64,000 nt of DNA from JAICJC01 sp963757605 (lineage in GTDB: Bacteria > Actinomycetota > Thermoleophilia > Gaiellales > JAICJC01): contig CAVWSF010000003.1 in assembly GCA_963757605.1 (NCBI GenBank), forward strand, positions 682,001 to 746,000, in the 5' to 3' direction. Below, piece after piece: positions 9,850-17,891 of this stretch. Each line of letters begins with the position of its first letter. Position 1 is the stretch's first letter. The position numbers and the translations under genes are program-made. Under the pieces are notes generated by a model that ran no database searches, had not been told where the DNA came from, and was given only the letters and a program-made list of their open reading frames with translations.

Positions 9850-11014
9850 GGTGCTCCAGAAGCCAGCGCATCCCGGCCCGCGGGGCGTAGACCCAGCTCG
9901 GGGCGAACTCGGCGGCGTAGACGAACTCGTAGCAGGCCTTCTCGAACTCGAGCGCGCGAAGGAGCCCGTGGTCGACCGGGCCGTAGGCGTCGAGGAACGC
10001 CGTCCGAGCGGCTGCGATCCAGCCCCCGACATCGGCCGCCGTGCCCCCGCGCTCGTGCTCGACGGAGCGGCCGAGGTGGTCGAAGGAGCGCAGCATCGCG
10101 GCGACGTCCCTGAGGGCGGTGCCCGGGGCGGCGCGCTGCCCGATCGGGCGGGTCGGCTCGCCCTCGAAGTCGAGCACGAGCAGGCGCTCGCCGGCCCGCA
10201 GGATCTGGCCGATGTGGAAGTCGCCGTGGACGCGCTGCAGGACGGGCGGCTCCGCGGGCGTCTCGAGGGCCGCAAGCTCGGCGCGGATGCGCGGCTCGGC
10301 GGCCCGGAGCTCGGCGGCGACCTCGGCGGGGACGACGGCGAGCACGCGATCGAGCTGGGTCTCGGCGGCCTCCCGCCAGTCGCGCAGCACCTCCGGCCCG
10401 GCCGAAACGGCGCCCATGCCCGCGAGCGCGGCGTGGAGCTCCGCCGCGAGCGCGCCCAGCCGGCCGATGTCCGACACGTCGCCGGCGAGCACCGCGTCGC
10501 CGCACCAGCTCCACCCGTCGCGCCCGCCCGGCACGAGCTCCTGGAGCAGGGCGACCGCATGCCCGCGCCACTCGACCGCACCCAGGAACGCCGGCACCGA
10601 GCCGACCCTGCCCGTCAGGTACTCGACCAGCTCGACCTCCGGGTGCGTCCCCGGCCAGACGCGCCGGAACACCTTCACCACCACCCGCTCGCCGACGACG
10701 TAGGACGTGTTCGACTGGTCGACCCCGATCGGCCGTTCTTCCGCCGCGGCAAGCCGCTCCCCGGTGTGCCGAAATCGCCACGAATCCGAAACACGCTCCG
10801 ATGCGGGGTCTGACCCCACGATCGCCGCCGCCACCGGGCCGTCGGTCCAGACGTAGCGATCGGCGCCGTCCACGAGCAGGATCGAGATCGCGGCGCCGCC
10901 GCCGAGGTCGAGCCGGTCCTCCACCTCGACCGTCGAGATCGCCGCCGCCTTGCCCCCGAACCAGCGCGCGGCGGCGAGCTCCTCGGCGCTGGGTGGTGCG
11001 GGGACGGCCGTCAC
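9842..11014 (-). CDS. Maltokinase/glucosamine kinase-like sugar kinase
   Basis: The 390-residue protein has the fold of actinobacterial maltokinases: an N-terminal cap (AARWFGGK), then the catalytic HGDFHIGQIL near residue 260 and metal-binding VLDFEGEPTRPIG. Close relatives include maltokinases that feed alpha-glucan synthesis and a separately described group of glucosamine kinases. Adjacency to a SIS-domain amino-sugar-phosphate enzyme favours an amino sugar as substrate, which is inference. The start is GTG 11014. It is oddly disrupted in frame by a dispersed palindrome (10805-10817) that encodes VGSDPA near residue 67. Confidence 0.78.
   Translation of the reverse strand: MTAVPAPPSAEELAAARWFGGKAAAISTVEVEDRLDLGGGAAISILLVDGADRYVWTDGPVAAAIVGSDPASERVSDSWRFRHTGERLAAAEERPIGVDQSNTSYVVGERVVVKVFRRVWPGTHPEVELVEYLTGRVGSVPAFLGAVEWRGHAVALLQELVPGGRDGWSWCGDAVLAGDVSDIGRLGALAAELHAALAGMGAVSAGPEVLRDWREAAETQLDRVLAVVPAEVAAELRAAEPRIRAELAALETPAEPPVLQRVHGDFHIGQILRAGERLLVLDFEGEPTRPIGQRAAPGTALRDVAAMLRSFDHLGRSVEHERGGTAADVGGWIAAARTAFLDAYGPVDHGLLRALEFEKACYEFVYAAEFAPSWVYAPRAGMRWLLEHHG
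10805..10817. repeat. GGGGTC(T)GACCCC palindrome inside the kinase gene
   Basis: This is the 13-bp core of the dispersed palindrome that also occurs at 13247, 39534, 39865 and 52908. Here it lacks the longer outer arms and lies in frame within the kinase gene, adding codons rather than breaking it. Confidence 0.85.
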
Positions 11015-11034
11015 ACCCCGGCTACCCTGTGCTC

Positions 11035-11940
11035 GTGGGGGGACGATGGCGAACGGCGGCGGGTGCGGTGCTGGTCGGCGCGGCGATCCTGTGGCCGGCG
11101 GCCACCGCCGGGGCGGCGGCGCCCATCGTGGCGGCCGCGGGCGACATCGCCTGCGCCCCGGGCGACCCCGTCACGCCGACCACGTGTCACCAGATGCAGA
11201 CCTCCAACCTGTTCGTCGGGAACCCGGCGATCACGGCCGTCCTGCCGCTCGGCGACGAGCAGTACGAGGACGGGCTCCTGTCCGAGTTCCAGGGCTCCTA
11301 CGACCTGAGCTGGGGCCGGGCGCTCGGGAAGACCCATCCCGTGCCGGGGAATCACGAGTACGCCTCGGGATCGAACGGCAACGGCTACTTCGCCTACTTC
11401 GGCGCGCGGGCCGGCACCGCCGGCCGGGGCTGGTACAGCTTCAACGTCGGCCAGTGGCATCTGATCGCGCTCAACTCGAACTGCTCGGCGGTCGGCGGCT
11501 GCGGCTCGTCGTCGCCGCAGGTGACGTTCCTCAAGAACGACCTCGCCGCCCACCACCCCGCCTGCACGCTCGCCTACTGGCACCACGCCCGCTTCTCGTC
11601 GGGCCCGAATGGCAACCTCGCGGCCTACGACGCGATCTGGAAGGTGCTCTACTCGCACCACGTCGACGTCGTCCTCTCCGGCCACGACCACATCTACGAG
11701 CGCTACGCCCTCCAGACCCCCGCCCAGGCGCGCGACCCCAAGCACGGCATACGCGAGTTCGTGGTCGGCACCGGCGGCAGGTCGCTCGACCAGTTCAGCG
11801 GCCCCTTCACGAACGGCCAGTTCCGCCAGCGCAGCCAATTCGGCATCCTGAAGCTGACCCTGCACCCGCACCGCTACGAGTGGCGCTTCGTGAGCGCGGC
11901 GAAGCATGTGCTCGACAGCGGGCAGACCGACTGCCACTAG
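11035..11940 (+). CDS. Secreted calcineurin-like metallophosphoesterase
   Basis: The 301-residue protein begins with a cleavable-looking signal peptide (RWRTAAGAVLVGAAILWPAA, Ala-rich cleavage region near residue 28). Metallophosphoesterase motifs follow: AAGDIAC, GDEQYEDG, GNHEYASG, YWHHARFSSG and GHDHIYERY, which together make the two-metal centre of acid-phosphatase-type enzymes. The protein is probably extracellular and hydrolyses phosphomonoesters; the substrate is unknown. GTG 11035 lies 6 nt after TACCCT (11023-11028), supporting a leaderless start. Its stop overlaps the stop of the convergent glycosyltransferase gene. Confidence 0.86.
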   Translation: MGGRWRTAAGAVLVGAAILWPAATAGAAAPIVAAAGDIACAPGDPVTPTTCHQMQTSNLFVGNPAITAVLPLGDEQYEDGLLSEFQGSYDLSWGRALGKTHPVPGNHEYASGSNGNGYFAYFGARAGTAGRGWYSFNVGQWHLIALNSNCSAVGGCGSSSPQVTFLKNDLAAHHPACTLAYWHHARFSSGPNGNLAAYDAIWKVLYSHHVDVVLSGHDHIYERYALQTPAQARDPKHGIREFVVGTGGRSLDQFSGPFTNGQFRQRSQFGILKLTLHPHRYEWRFVSAAKHVLDSGQTDCH

Positions 11941-13211
11941 CCGGCCGCGACGCGCTCGATCAGGTCGGCCGCGGTGACCGTCCCCGGGTTCGCCTGGAGC
12001 CGGGCCGCCGTCGCGTCGAGCCGCCCGCGCAACTCTGCGTCGCCCAGCAGCCGGTCGATCGCCGCGCTCATCTCCTCGGGCTCGAACGCGTAGGTGCGAA
12101 GCCGGGCGCCGAAGCCGGTGTCGTCGACCCGCTGGGCGTTGTCGTACTGATCCCAGAAGAGCGGCAGCGCGATCATCGGCTTTCCGAAGTGCATGCACTC
12201 GGTGGTGGTGTTGTTACCGGCGTGGGTGATGACGAGGTCGACCTGGGGCAGGATCGACGGCTGCGGCACGAACTCCTCGCCCCACATGTTGGGGGCGAGC
12301 TCGTACAGGTCGTGCTGCGGGCCCTTCGAGACGATGTAGCGGTGCGGCGTCTCGCCCAGCACCTCCACCAGCCGCCGCATCAGGTCGACGTCCGCCGAGC
12401 CGAGCGAGCCGAGGGACAGGTAGATCAGCCCTCCCTCGCCGTCGCGGACGGCCTCGGGGATCTCGAAGCCGGCATCCGACGACCGCACGCACGACTCGAC
12501 CCTGTGCCACGTCGAGTCGAGCGGCTGGGCGCGGCGGTAGTCGAGCTCGTCGGGGTAGACGTACAGGTTGAGGTACGGCGAGGCGTGGATGAACTCCAGC
12601 TCGGGGAGCGGAGGCGCGCCCGCCTCCTGGCAGAACTCGCTGAACTCCGACCACAGCGCGCGGTGGGTGCGATCGCGCTCCGCCTCGAACTCGGCCCACC
12701 CGGCCCGATCGGCGGCCGGGTAGCCGGAGAAGACCGGCGGGATGTCGGGGTCGCGGACCTCGAGCGGGTTGCACGAGACGATGCGGACCCACGGCCTCCC
12801 GCACGCCGGGAGGGCGGGGAAGGCCGGGACGTTGTCCTCGCAGATGACGTCCGGCTCGAGCTCGGCGATGATCTCCTCGAGCCTGGGGTTCACGTAGCGC
12901 GAGCCGTCGACGAGCGCCCGCCAGGTCGGCTCGAGGAACTCGCCCAGCTGCTCGATCGTCGGCTTCCGGAACGTCGGCGCCGTGTCGCGGATGAAGTCCT
13001 TCCAGAACTGGCCGGGCGCCTCCTCGACCTCGGGCGCCGGGCCGAGCCGCATGAGCCGCTCCTCGAAGCCGCGCGCCTCGAGCGTGCCCGCGAACGACTC
13101 CTCGACGATGAAGACGACCCGGTGGCCGCGCGCGCGCAGCACGTCGCCGATGCCGACGCAGTTGTTGGTGGGCCCGAACGCGCCCTCAGGGAAGAACACC
13201 ACCGTCGCCAA
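11937..13211 (-). CDS. UGT/MGT-type glycosyltransferase (GT1 family)
   Basis: This 424-residue GT-B glycosyltransferase has an acceptor-binding N-terminal half starting VVFFPEGAFGPTNNCVGIGD. The donor half carries LIYLSLGSLGSADVDL and HAGNNTTTECMHFGKPM followed by PLFWDQYDNAQRV, the UGT/macrolide-glycosyltransferase donor motif. It probably glucosylates a small lipophilic acceptor in the cytoplasm. TTG 13211 is chosen because a strong GGAGGT lies 5 nt upstream. A perfect 35-bp dispersed inverted repeat sits directly upstream at 13236-13270. Confidence 0.85.
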   Translation of the reverse strand: MATVVFFPEGAFGPTNNCVGIGDVLRARGHRVVFIVEESFAGTLEARGFEERLMRLGPAPEVEEAPGQFWKDFIRDTAPTFRKPTIEQLGEFLEPTWRALVDGSRYVNPRLEEIIAELEPDVICEDNVPAFPALPACGRPWVRIVSCNPLEVRDPDIPPVFSGYPAADRAGWAEFEAERDRTHRALWSEFSEFCQEAGAPPLPELEFIHASPYLNLYVYPDELDYRRAQPLDSTWHRVESCVRSSDAGFEIPEAVRDGEGGLIYLSLGSLGSADVDLMRRLVEVLGETPHRYIVSKGPQHDLYELAPNMWGEEFVPQPSILPQVDLVITHAGNNTTTECMHFGKPMIALPLFWDQYDNAQRVDDTGFGARLRTYAFEPEEMSAAIDRLLGDAELRGRLDATAARLQANPGTVTAADLIERVAAG

Positions 13212-13235
13212 GGCACACCTCCACGTCGCCGTCAC

Positions 13236-13270
13236 CGCGCAACATCGGGGTCTGACCCCGATGTTGCGCG
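13236..13270. repeat. 35-bp perfect inverted repeat, GGGGTCTGACCCC family with GCGCAACATC arms
   Basis: The left arm CGCGCAACATCGGGGTC and the right arm GACCCCGATGTTGCGCG pair perfectly around a single T. It lies in the 74-bp gap between sodA (3' end at 13286) and the glycosyltransferase start, so it might also act as a hairpin terminator for sodA transcription. The same core is found at four other places in the window. Confidence 0.93.
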
Positions 13271-13285
13271 AGAGTATGACGGGCG

Positions 13286-13909
13286 TTACGCCGTGGCGCC
13301 GACTGAGCGGGCGGCGGTGTAGCGCTCGGCGACGGCCGACCAGTCGATGACGTTGAAGATCGCCTCGAGGTAGTCGGGCCGGCGGTTCTGGTAGTTCAGG
13401 TAGTACGCGTGCTCCCACACGTCGATCCCGAGGATCGGCGTCTGGCCGTCCATGATCGGCGAGTCCTGGTTGGCGGTGGACGTCACCTTGAGGTCGCCAC
13501 GGTCGACGACGAGCCACGACCAGCCGGAGCCGAAGCGGTTCACGCCGGCGTCGATCAGCTGCTTCTTGAGCGCGTCGAAGCCCCCGAACGTGGAGTCGAT
13601 CGCCGAGCCCAGGTCGCCCGACGGCGTGCCGCCGCCGTTCGGCCCGAGGATCGTCCAGAACAGGCTGTGGTTGGCGTGGCCGCCCGCGTTGTTGCGGACC
13701 GGGCCCTGCTTGTCCTGCGGCAGCGAGGAGATGTTCTTCAGAACGTCCTCGACCGGCTTGTCGGCCCACTCCGTGCCCTCCAGCGCGGCGTTGGCCTTGT
13801 CCACATAGGCCTGATGGTGCTTGTCGTGGTGGATGCGCATGGTCTGCTCGTCGATGTGCGGCGCGAGCGCGTCGTACCCATACGTCAGATCGGGTACCGA
13901 ATAGGGCAT
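13286..13909 (-). CDS. sodA: Superoxide dismutase, Mn/Fe family
   Basis: The 207-residue cytoplasmic enzyme dismutates superoxide. All metal ligands are present: H27 (MRIHHDKHHQAYV), H81 (GHANHSLFW), D163 and H167 (DVWEHAYYLNYQNRRPDYL). GPNGGGTPSGDLG resembles manganese-type enzymes, but metal choice is not certain from sequence. AAAGGAG lies 6 nt before ATG 13909. It is a single-gene unit ending next to the 35-bp inverted repeat. Confidence 0.95.
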   Translation of the reverse strand: MPYSVPDLTYGYDALAPHIDEQTMRIHHDKHHQAYVDKANAALEGTEWADKPVEDVLKNISSLPQDKQGPVRNNAGGHANHSLFWTILGPNGGGTPSGDLGSAIDSTFGGFDALKKQLIDAGVNRFGSGWSWLVVDRGDLKVTSTANQDSPIMDGQTPILGIDVWEHAYYLNYQNRRPDYLEAIFNVIDWSAVAERYTAARSVGATA

Positions 13910-13968
13910 CCCATCTCCTTTCCGGAGCGTGTTTCTCCGTGTTTACCCGGCGACTAGCATATCCCCAC

Positions 13969-14697
13969 ATGCCCGCACTCGACGGCAGCCGGATCCTCGT
14001 TGCGGGCGGTGCTCACCGGGTGGGAAGAGCGATCTCGCTCGACCTCGCCGCGGGCGGCGCGGACGTCTTCGTGAGCTACCACAGCTCGGTCGGCCCGGCC
14101 GAGCAGACGCGGGCCGACATCGAGGCGCTCGGGCGCCGGTCCGGGGTCGTGAGAGCCAACGCCGCCGACCCGGCGGACATGGCCGCGATGGTCGACGCGG
14201 CGGCCGAGACGCTCGGCGGCCTCGACGTCTACATCCACTGCCCGTCGGGCGGGTTCGAGCCGCACCCCCCGCAGGACGTCGACGAGGCGCTGTGGGACAC
14301 GGCGATGGACTCCACCGCGAAGGGGTTCATGTTCGCGGCCCAGGCGGCCCACCGGGTGATGAAGGAGGGGGGCGGCGGGGTGATCGTCGCCATCACCGAC
14401 GTCGCCGGCCTCCAGCCGTGGCCGAACTTCGCGCCGCACGCCGCGGCCAAGGCCGCCCAGATCCACCTGCTCAAGTGCCTCGCCCTGGCCTGGGGCCGGA
14501 ACGGCGTGCGCGTCTGCGGCGTCGCGCCGGGCCCGGTGCTCATGCCGGAGGGCATCGCCGGGAACCCCGACGAGACCGCCCTCGGCCGCCTCGGCGACCC
14601 GGCCGACGTCGCCCACGCGGTGCGCTATTGCATCGAGGCCGGGTTCGTCACGGGCCAGAACATCGTGGTCGACGGCGGCCGGCTGCTCCGTCCCTAG
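13969..14697 (+). CDS. Pteridine-reductase-like short-chain dehydrogenase with altered active site
   Basis: The 242-residue SDR has an N-terminal nucleotide fold VAGGAHRVGRAISLDLA, similar to the GGARRVGRAI of pteridine reductases/FolM. At the catalytic serine position there is Asp (VAITDVAG), as in PTR1. The catalytic Tyr is replaced by His (PHAAAK instead of YxxxK), with the Lys retained. The gene sits 20 bp before thyX on the same strand, so a role in pterin or folate reduction is an attractive inference. TAGCAT (13955-13960) lies 8 nt before ATG 13969, suggesting leaderless translation. A generic ketoreductase role remains possible. Confidence 0.75.
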   Translation: MPALDGSRILVAGGAHRVGRAISLDLAAGGADVFVSYHSSVGPAEQTRADIEALGRRSGVVRANAADPADMAAMVDAAAETLGGLDVYIHCPSGGFEPHPPQDVDEALWDTAMDSTAKGFMFAAQAAHRVMKEGGGGVIVAITDVAGLQPWPNFAPHAAAKAAQIHLLKCLALAWGRNGVRVCGVAPGPVLMPEGIAGNPDETALGRLGDPADVAHAVRYCIEAGFVTGQNIVVDGGRLLRP

Positions 14698-14717
14698 CGG
14701 TTGGTACGCTGGACTGC

Positions 14718-15419
14718 GTGGGCGCCGTGATGGAGCAGACCGACGAGATCCGCGTTCTCGACCACGGGTTCGTCCGCCTCGACGGCTGCATGGCGGACGA
14801 CCTCTCGGTCGTGAACGGCGCCCGCGTCTCGTTCGCGCAGCGGGTCGAGGAGATGACCGACCGCGAGGCCGGGCTCATCCGCTTCCTCATGCGCGAGCGG
14901 CACGGCAGCCCGTTCGAGCACAACGCGTTTCGCTTCCACGTCAAGCTCCCGATCTTCGTGATGCGGGAGTGGCAGCGCCACCGCATAGCGTCGATAAATG
15001 AATGGTCCGGCAGGTATTCGAAGCTCGAGCCGGACTTCTACGTCCCCGCGCCGGAGGACGTGCGGAGCCAGGTCGGAAAGCCCGGCTCGTACTCGTTCGA
15101 GACCGTGGAGCCCGAGCTCGCCGAGCACACCCGCGCGGCGCAGGAGGCGGTGTTCGCCGAGGCCTACCGCACGTACGAGGACCTGCTCGAGCGCGGCGTC
15201 GCCAAGGAGATCGCCCGCAACGTCCTGCCCGTCGCGATCTACACCCAGTTCTACTGGACGGTCAACGCGCGCAGCCTCATGAACTTCCTCTCGCTCCGGA
15301 ACGCCGAGACGGCCCAGCGCGAGATCCGCCGCTACGCCGAGGCCGTCGAGGAGCTCTTCGCGTCGCGGATGCCGCTCACGCACGCGGCGTTCGTGGCGAA
15401 CGAGCGCCGCGCGCCATAG
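14718..15419 (+). CDS. thyX: Flavin-dependent thymidylate synthase ThyX
   Basis: This 233-residue enzyme methylates dUMP to dTMP with CH2-tetrahydrofolate and FADH2, regenerating tetrahydrofolate directly. The ThyX motif RHRxxS is present as RHRIASINEWSGRY, and the flanking HGSPFEHNAFRFHVK and NVLPVAIYTQFYWTVNARSL are family-typical. GTG 14718 lies 7 nt after TACGCT (14705-14710), the leaderless spacing; ATG 14730 is an in-frame alternative. Its own -10 implies separate transcription from the SDR only 20 bp upstream, although read-through is likely. Confidence 0.95.
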   Translation: MGAVMEQTDEIRVLDHGFVRLDGCMADDLSVVNGARVSFAQRVEEMTDREAGLIRFLMRERHGSPFEHNAFRFHVKLPIFVMREWQRHRIASINEWSGRYSKLEPDFYVPAPEDVRSQVGKPGSYSFETVEPELAEHTRAAQEAVFAEAYRTYEDLLERGVAKEIARNVLPVAIYTQFYWTVNARSLMNFLSLRNAETAQREIRRYAEAVEELFASRMPLTHAAFVANERRAP

Positions 15420-15475
15420 CGTGATCCCGAATCCGGGTGATGCCGGACTGCCCTTCTGCGGCGACACTGGGATGA

Positions 15476-17017
15476 ATGCGGTCGGATCCCCCCGTTCGAC
15501 AGCTCGACCAGCCACGCCTGCCCGTGCCCCCGCGGACCTCCCATCAGGTCCGCCGGTTCGCGCTGCTCTGGGCGCTGGCGACCGCGGGCGTGCTCGTGGC
15601 GATCGTGGCCACGAACGTTGCGGCGGGCTTCTACCGCTCTGACGCAACGGACCGCTCGACGACCGCCGACACCGCCCAGGCCGCTGCGACCGCGCTCCTC
15701 GGCTCGATCCAGCAGGAGATGAACCACCGGCTGGCGTGGGAGCTCTCGCACGACGCCGCCGATTCGAGCGCGCTCTCGGCCGACCGGCCCGAGACCCGGC
15801 TCGGCATCGCCCGGCTCGCCCGGACGGTCCGTTCCGCAGCCGATGCCGGGGTGCCGGTCGGGAACGCCGCGGGGCTCGCGGCGGCCATCGGCCGCTGGGA
15901 GGCCTCGACCGCCGCTGCCGACCGCCCCACCGCTCCGCCGCCCGCGGGGATCGACCGGCGCGGATCCGCCCTGGCCACCCGGCTCGCAGAGACCGCCAAC
16001 CGGCTGACCTCGGCCGCGACCCGGGCCGACGCGGACGCCGCATCGGCGACCAGGCTCTCGGACCTCGCGATGCTGGTGGCGACGCTGGTCGGGATGGGCG
16101 TGCTCCTCGCCGGGGGCGGGCTGCTCCTCCAGAAGGCGTGGCGGCTCGCCGTGGAGCACGACACCCGCCGCGAGCGCGACGCGCGCTGGGCAGAGCAGAT
16201 CGAGCAGATCCTGGCGTGGTCGAGCCGGGCCAAGGAGGCGACGACCCGAAGCCAGCTCATCGGCTTCGCGCACATGGCGCCGCGCGAGGCGCTGGGCGCC
16301 GCGTGCCTCAGCATCGCCGAGGGCGCGCCGCCGCGGCACAGCTCGCACGGCCTGGCCCGGATCACGCTGCCGGTCGACACGGCCGGCGAGGGCCTCCACG
16401 CCTCGGTGTGCTTCGGACCCGGGCGCGGCGACGAGCTCGATCACCACGCCCTCGACCTGATGCTCGGCCACCTGGCCGCGCTGTGGCGCACGGTGCTGCG
16501 GCAGGAGGAGTTGGAACGGGCCGCCGGCCACGACGCGCTCACCGGCCTTCCCAACCGGCGGACGTTCGAGTCCGACCTGCGCCGTCGCGTTGCGATGTCG
16601 AAGCGGCGCGACCTGGGCTTCACGCTCGCGATGGTCGACCTCGACCACTTCAAGGCGGTGAACGACTCGTTCGGCCACCCGGAGGGCGACGCCGTCCTGC
16701 GCCGCGCCGGCGAGGCGATCCGGCAGGTGCTGCGCGGCTCCGACCGCATCTACCGGCTCGGCGGCGAGGAGTTCGCGGTGCTGCTCGAGACGACCGATCC
16801 CGCCGGGGTCGCCGACCTGCTCGACCGGGCCCGGCAGTCGGTCCGCTCGCTCGCGGTCGAGCCGAGCCAGGGCCGCTCGCTCTCCGCCTCGATCGGCTGG
16901 GCGGTCTTCCCGGCCGACGCCGACGACCGCGCGGAGCTCGTCCGCACCGCCGACGCCGCCCTCTACCGGGCCAAGACGGCCGGCCGCGACCGCGTCATCG
17001 GCTCGAAAGCGGCGTAG
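15476..17017 (+). CDS. Membrane-anchored diguanylate cyclase (GGDEF)
   Basis: The 513-residue protein has a transmembrane helix near 28-50, an extracytoplasmic helical sensor region, a second helix near 195-217 and a C-terminal GGDEF domain. The active site GGEEF is at 429-433, and an RxxD inhibitory site (RGSD, about 420-423) stands five residues before it. It should therefore make cyclic di-GMP with product inhibition. DALTGLPNRRTFE and MVDLDHFKAVNDSFGH are classic GGDEF segments. No EAL domain is present. A PilZ protein at 38792 is the only candidate c-di-GMP receptor in the window. Confidence 0.93.
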   Translation: MRSDPPVRQLDQPRLPVPPRTSHQVRRFALLWALATAGVLVAIVATNVAAGFYRSDATDRSTTADTAQAAATALLGSIQQEMNHRLAWELSHDAADSSALSADRPETRLGIARLARTVRSAADAGVPVGNAAGLAAAIGRWEASTAAADRPTAPPPAGIDRRGSALATRLAETANRLTSAATRADADAASATRLSDLAMLVATLVGMGVLLAGGGLLLQKAWRLAVEHDTRRERDARWAEQIEQILAWSSRAKEATTRSQLIGFAHMAPREALGAACLSIAEGAPPRHSSHGLARITLPVDTAGEGLHASVCFGPGRGDELDHHALDLMLGHLAALWRTVLRQEELERAAGHDALTGLPNRRTFESDLRRRVAMSKRRDLGFTLAMVDLDHFKAVNDSFGHPEGDAVLRRAGEAIRQVLRGSDRIYRLGGEEFAVLLETTDPAGVADLLDRARQSVRSLAVEPSQGRSLSASIGWAVFPADADDRAELVRTADAALYRAKTAGRDRVIGSKAA

Positions 17018-17040
17018 CCCGCGAACCCCATGGGGTCCGC

Positions 17041-17889
17041 CTAGCCGCGCAGGAAGTCGAGCACGGCCCGCGACCACGGCTCGGCGTGGCCCGGCTCGAC
17101 ATAGGGGAAGTGGTCGGCGCCCGGCAGCACGACCAGCGTCGCGTTCGGGAGCGCCTCGGCGATCTCGTACGACCCCGAGAGGAACGCGTCCTCCGATCCG
17201 GTGATGACGAGCACCGGCGCTGACACGCCGGCGAGTTGCGGCCGGTGATCCATGCCGCCGGCGATCCGGGAGTTGAAGTGCCCCACGGCGTCGGCGTTGT
17301 CGCCGGCCCTGGCGAGGACGGAGAGCACCGGCGTGGGGTCGACTCCGACCGGCGCCTGGAGCAAGCCCTCGCGATAGTAGAGCTCGCCCAGCTCCTCGGC
17401 GCTCGAGTAGCGCCCCTCCGCGCGCTGGCGCATCGCCTCCATCGAGTCGGCGTAGTAGGGCTGCCCTTCGTGCGAGGCCACACGCGCCTGGCGAGCCTGG
17501 CGGATGGCGTCCGTGAACCGCGGTGCCGTGTTCGCCAGCACGAGCCTCCCCACCCGCTCCGGATACCGCGCCGCCCAGGTCATCGCCACGAAGCCGCCGT
17601 GGGAGTGGCCGAGCAGGTCGAGCCGCTCGATCCCCAGGTGCCGCTGCACGGCCTCGACGTCGCCGGCGTAGTCCTCGAGGTCGTAGCCCGCCGGATCGGC
17701 AGGCGGGTCGGACGCGCCGGTGCCGCGCGGGTCGAGCAGGATGAGCGTGCGCTCGGCGGCGAGCTCGGGCAGGTCGGCGTAGTAGGCGGACGAGCATCCC
17801 GGCCCGCCCGGGTGGCAGAGGAGCGGCGGCCCCGAGCCGCGCTCGTCCCAGGCGAGCGTGCGGCCCTCGGCCGTGGTCAGGCTCGGCAT
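17041..17889 (-). CDS. Alpha/beta hydrolase, proline iminopeptidase-like
   Basis: The 282-residue alpha/beta hydrolase contains HPGGPGCSSAYYADL (oxyanion region), the nucleophile elbow GHSHGG, the acid in TGSEDAF and the catalytic His in GADHFPYVEPGH. The HGGPG-type motif and overall order match peptidase family S33 (prolyl aminopeptidases and relatives). It starts 2 bp after the stop of the gamma-glutamyltransferase-like gene, so the two form an operon. Together they could degrade gamma-glutamyl or small peptides, which is inference. Confidence 0.8.
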   Translation of the reverse strand: MPSLTTAEGRTLAWDERGSGPPLLCHPGGPGCSSAYYADLPELAAERTLILLDPRGTGASDPPADPAGYDLEDYAGDVEAVQRHLGIERLDLLGHSHGGFVAMTWAARYPERVGRLVLANTAPRFTDAIRQARQARVASHEGQPYYADSMEAMRQRAEGRYSSAEELGELYYREGLLQAPVGVDPTPVLSVLARAGDNADAVGHFNSRIAGGMDHRPQLAGVSAPVLVITGSEDAFLSGSYEIAEALPNATLVVLPGADHFPYVEPGHAEPWSRAVLDFLRG

Positions 17890-17891
17890 GG

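Noticed and set aside
17025..17036. ACCCCATGGGGT palindrome between convergent genes as terminator
   Set aside because: Stem of six with no loop and no T tract; too weak to call.
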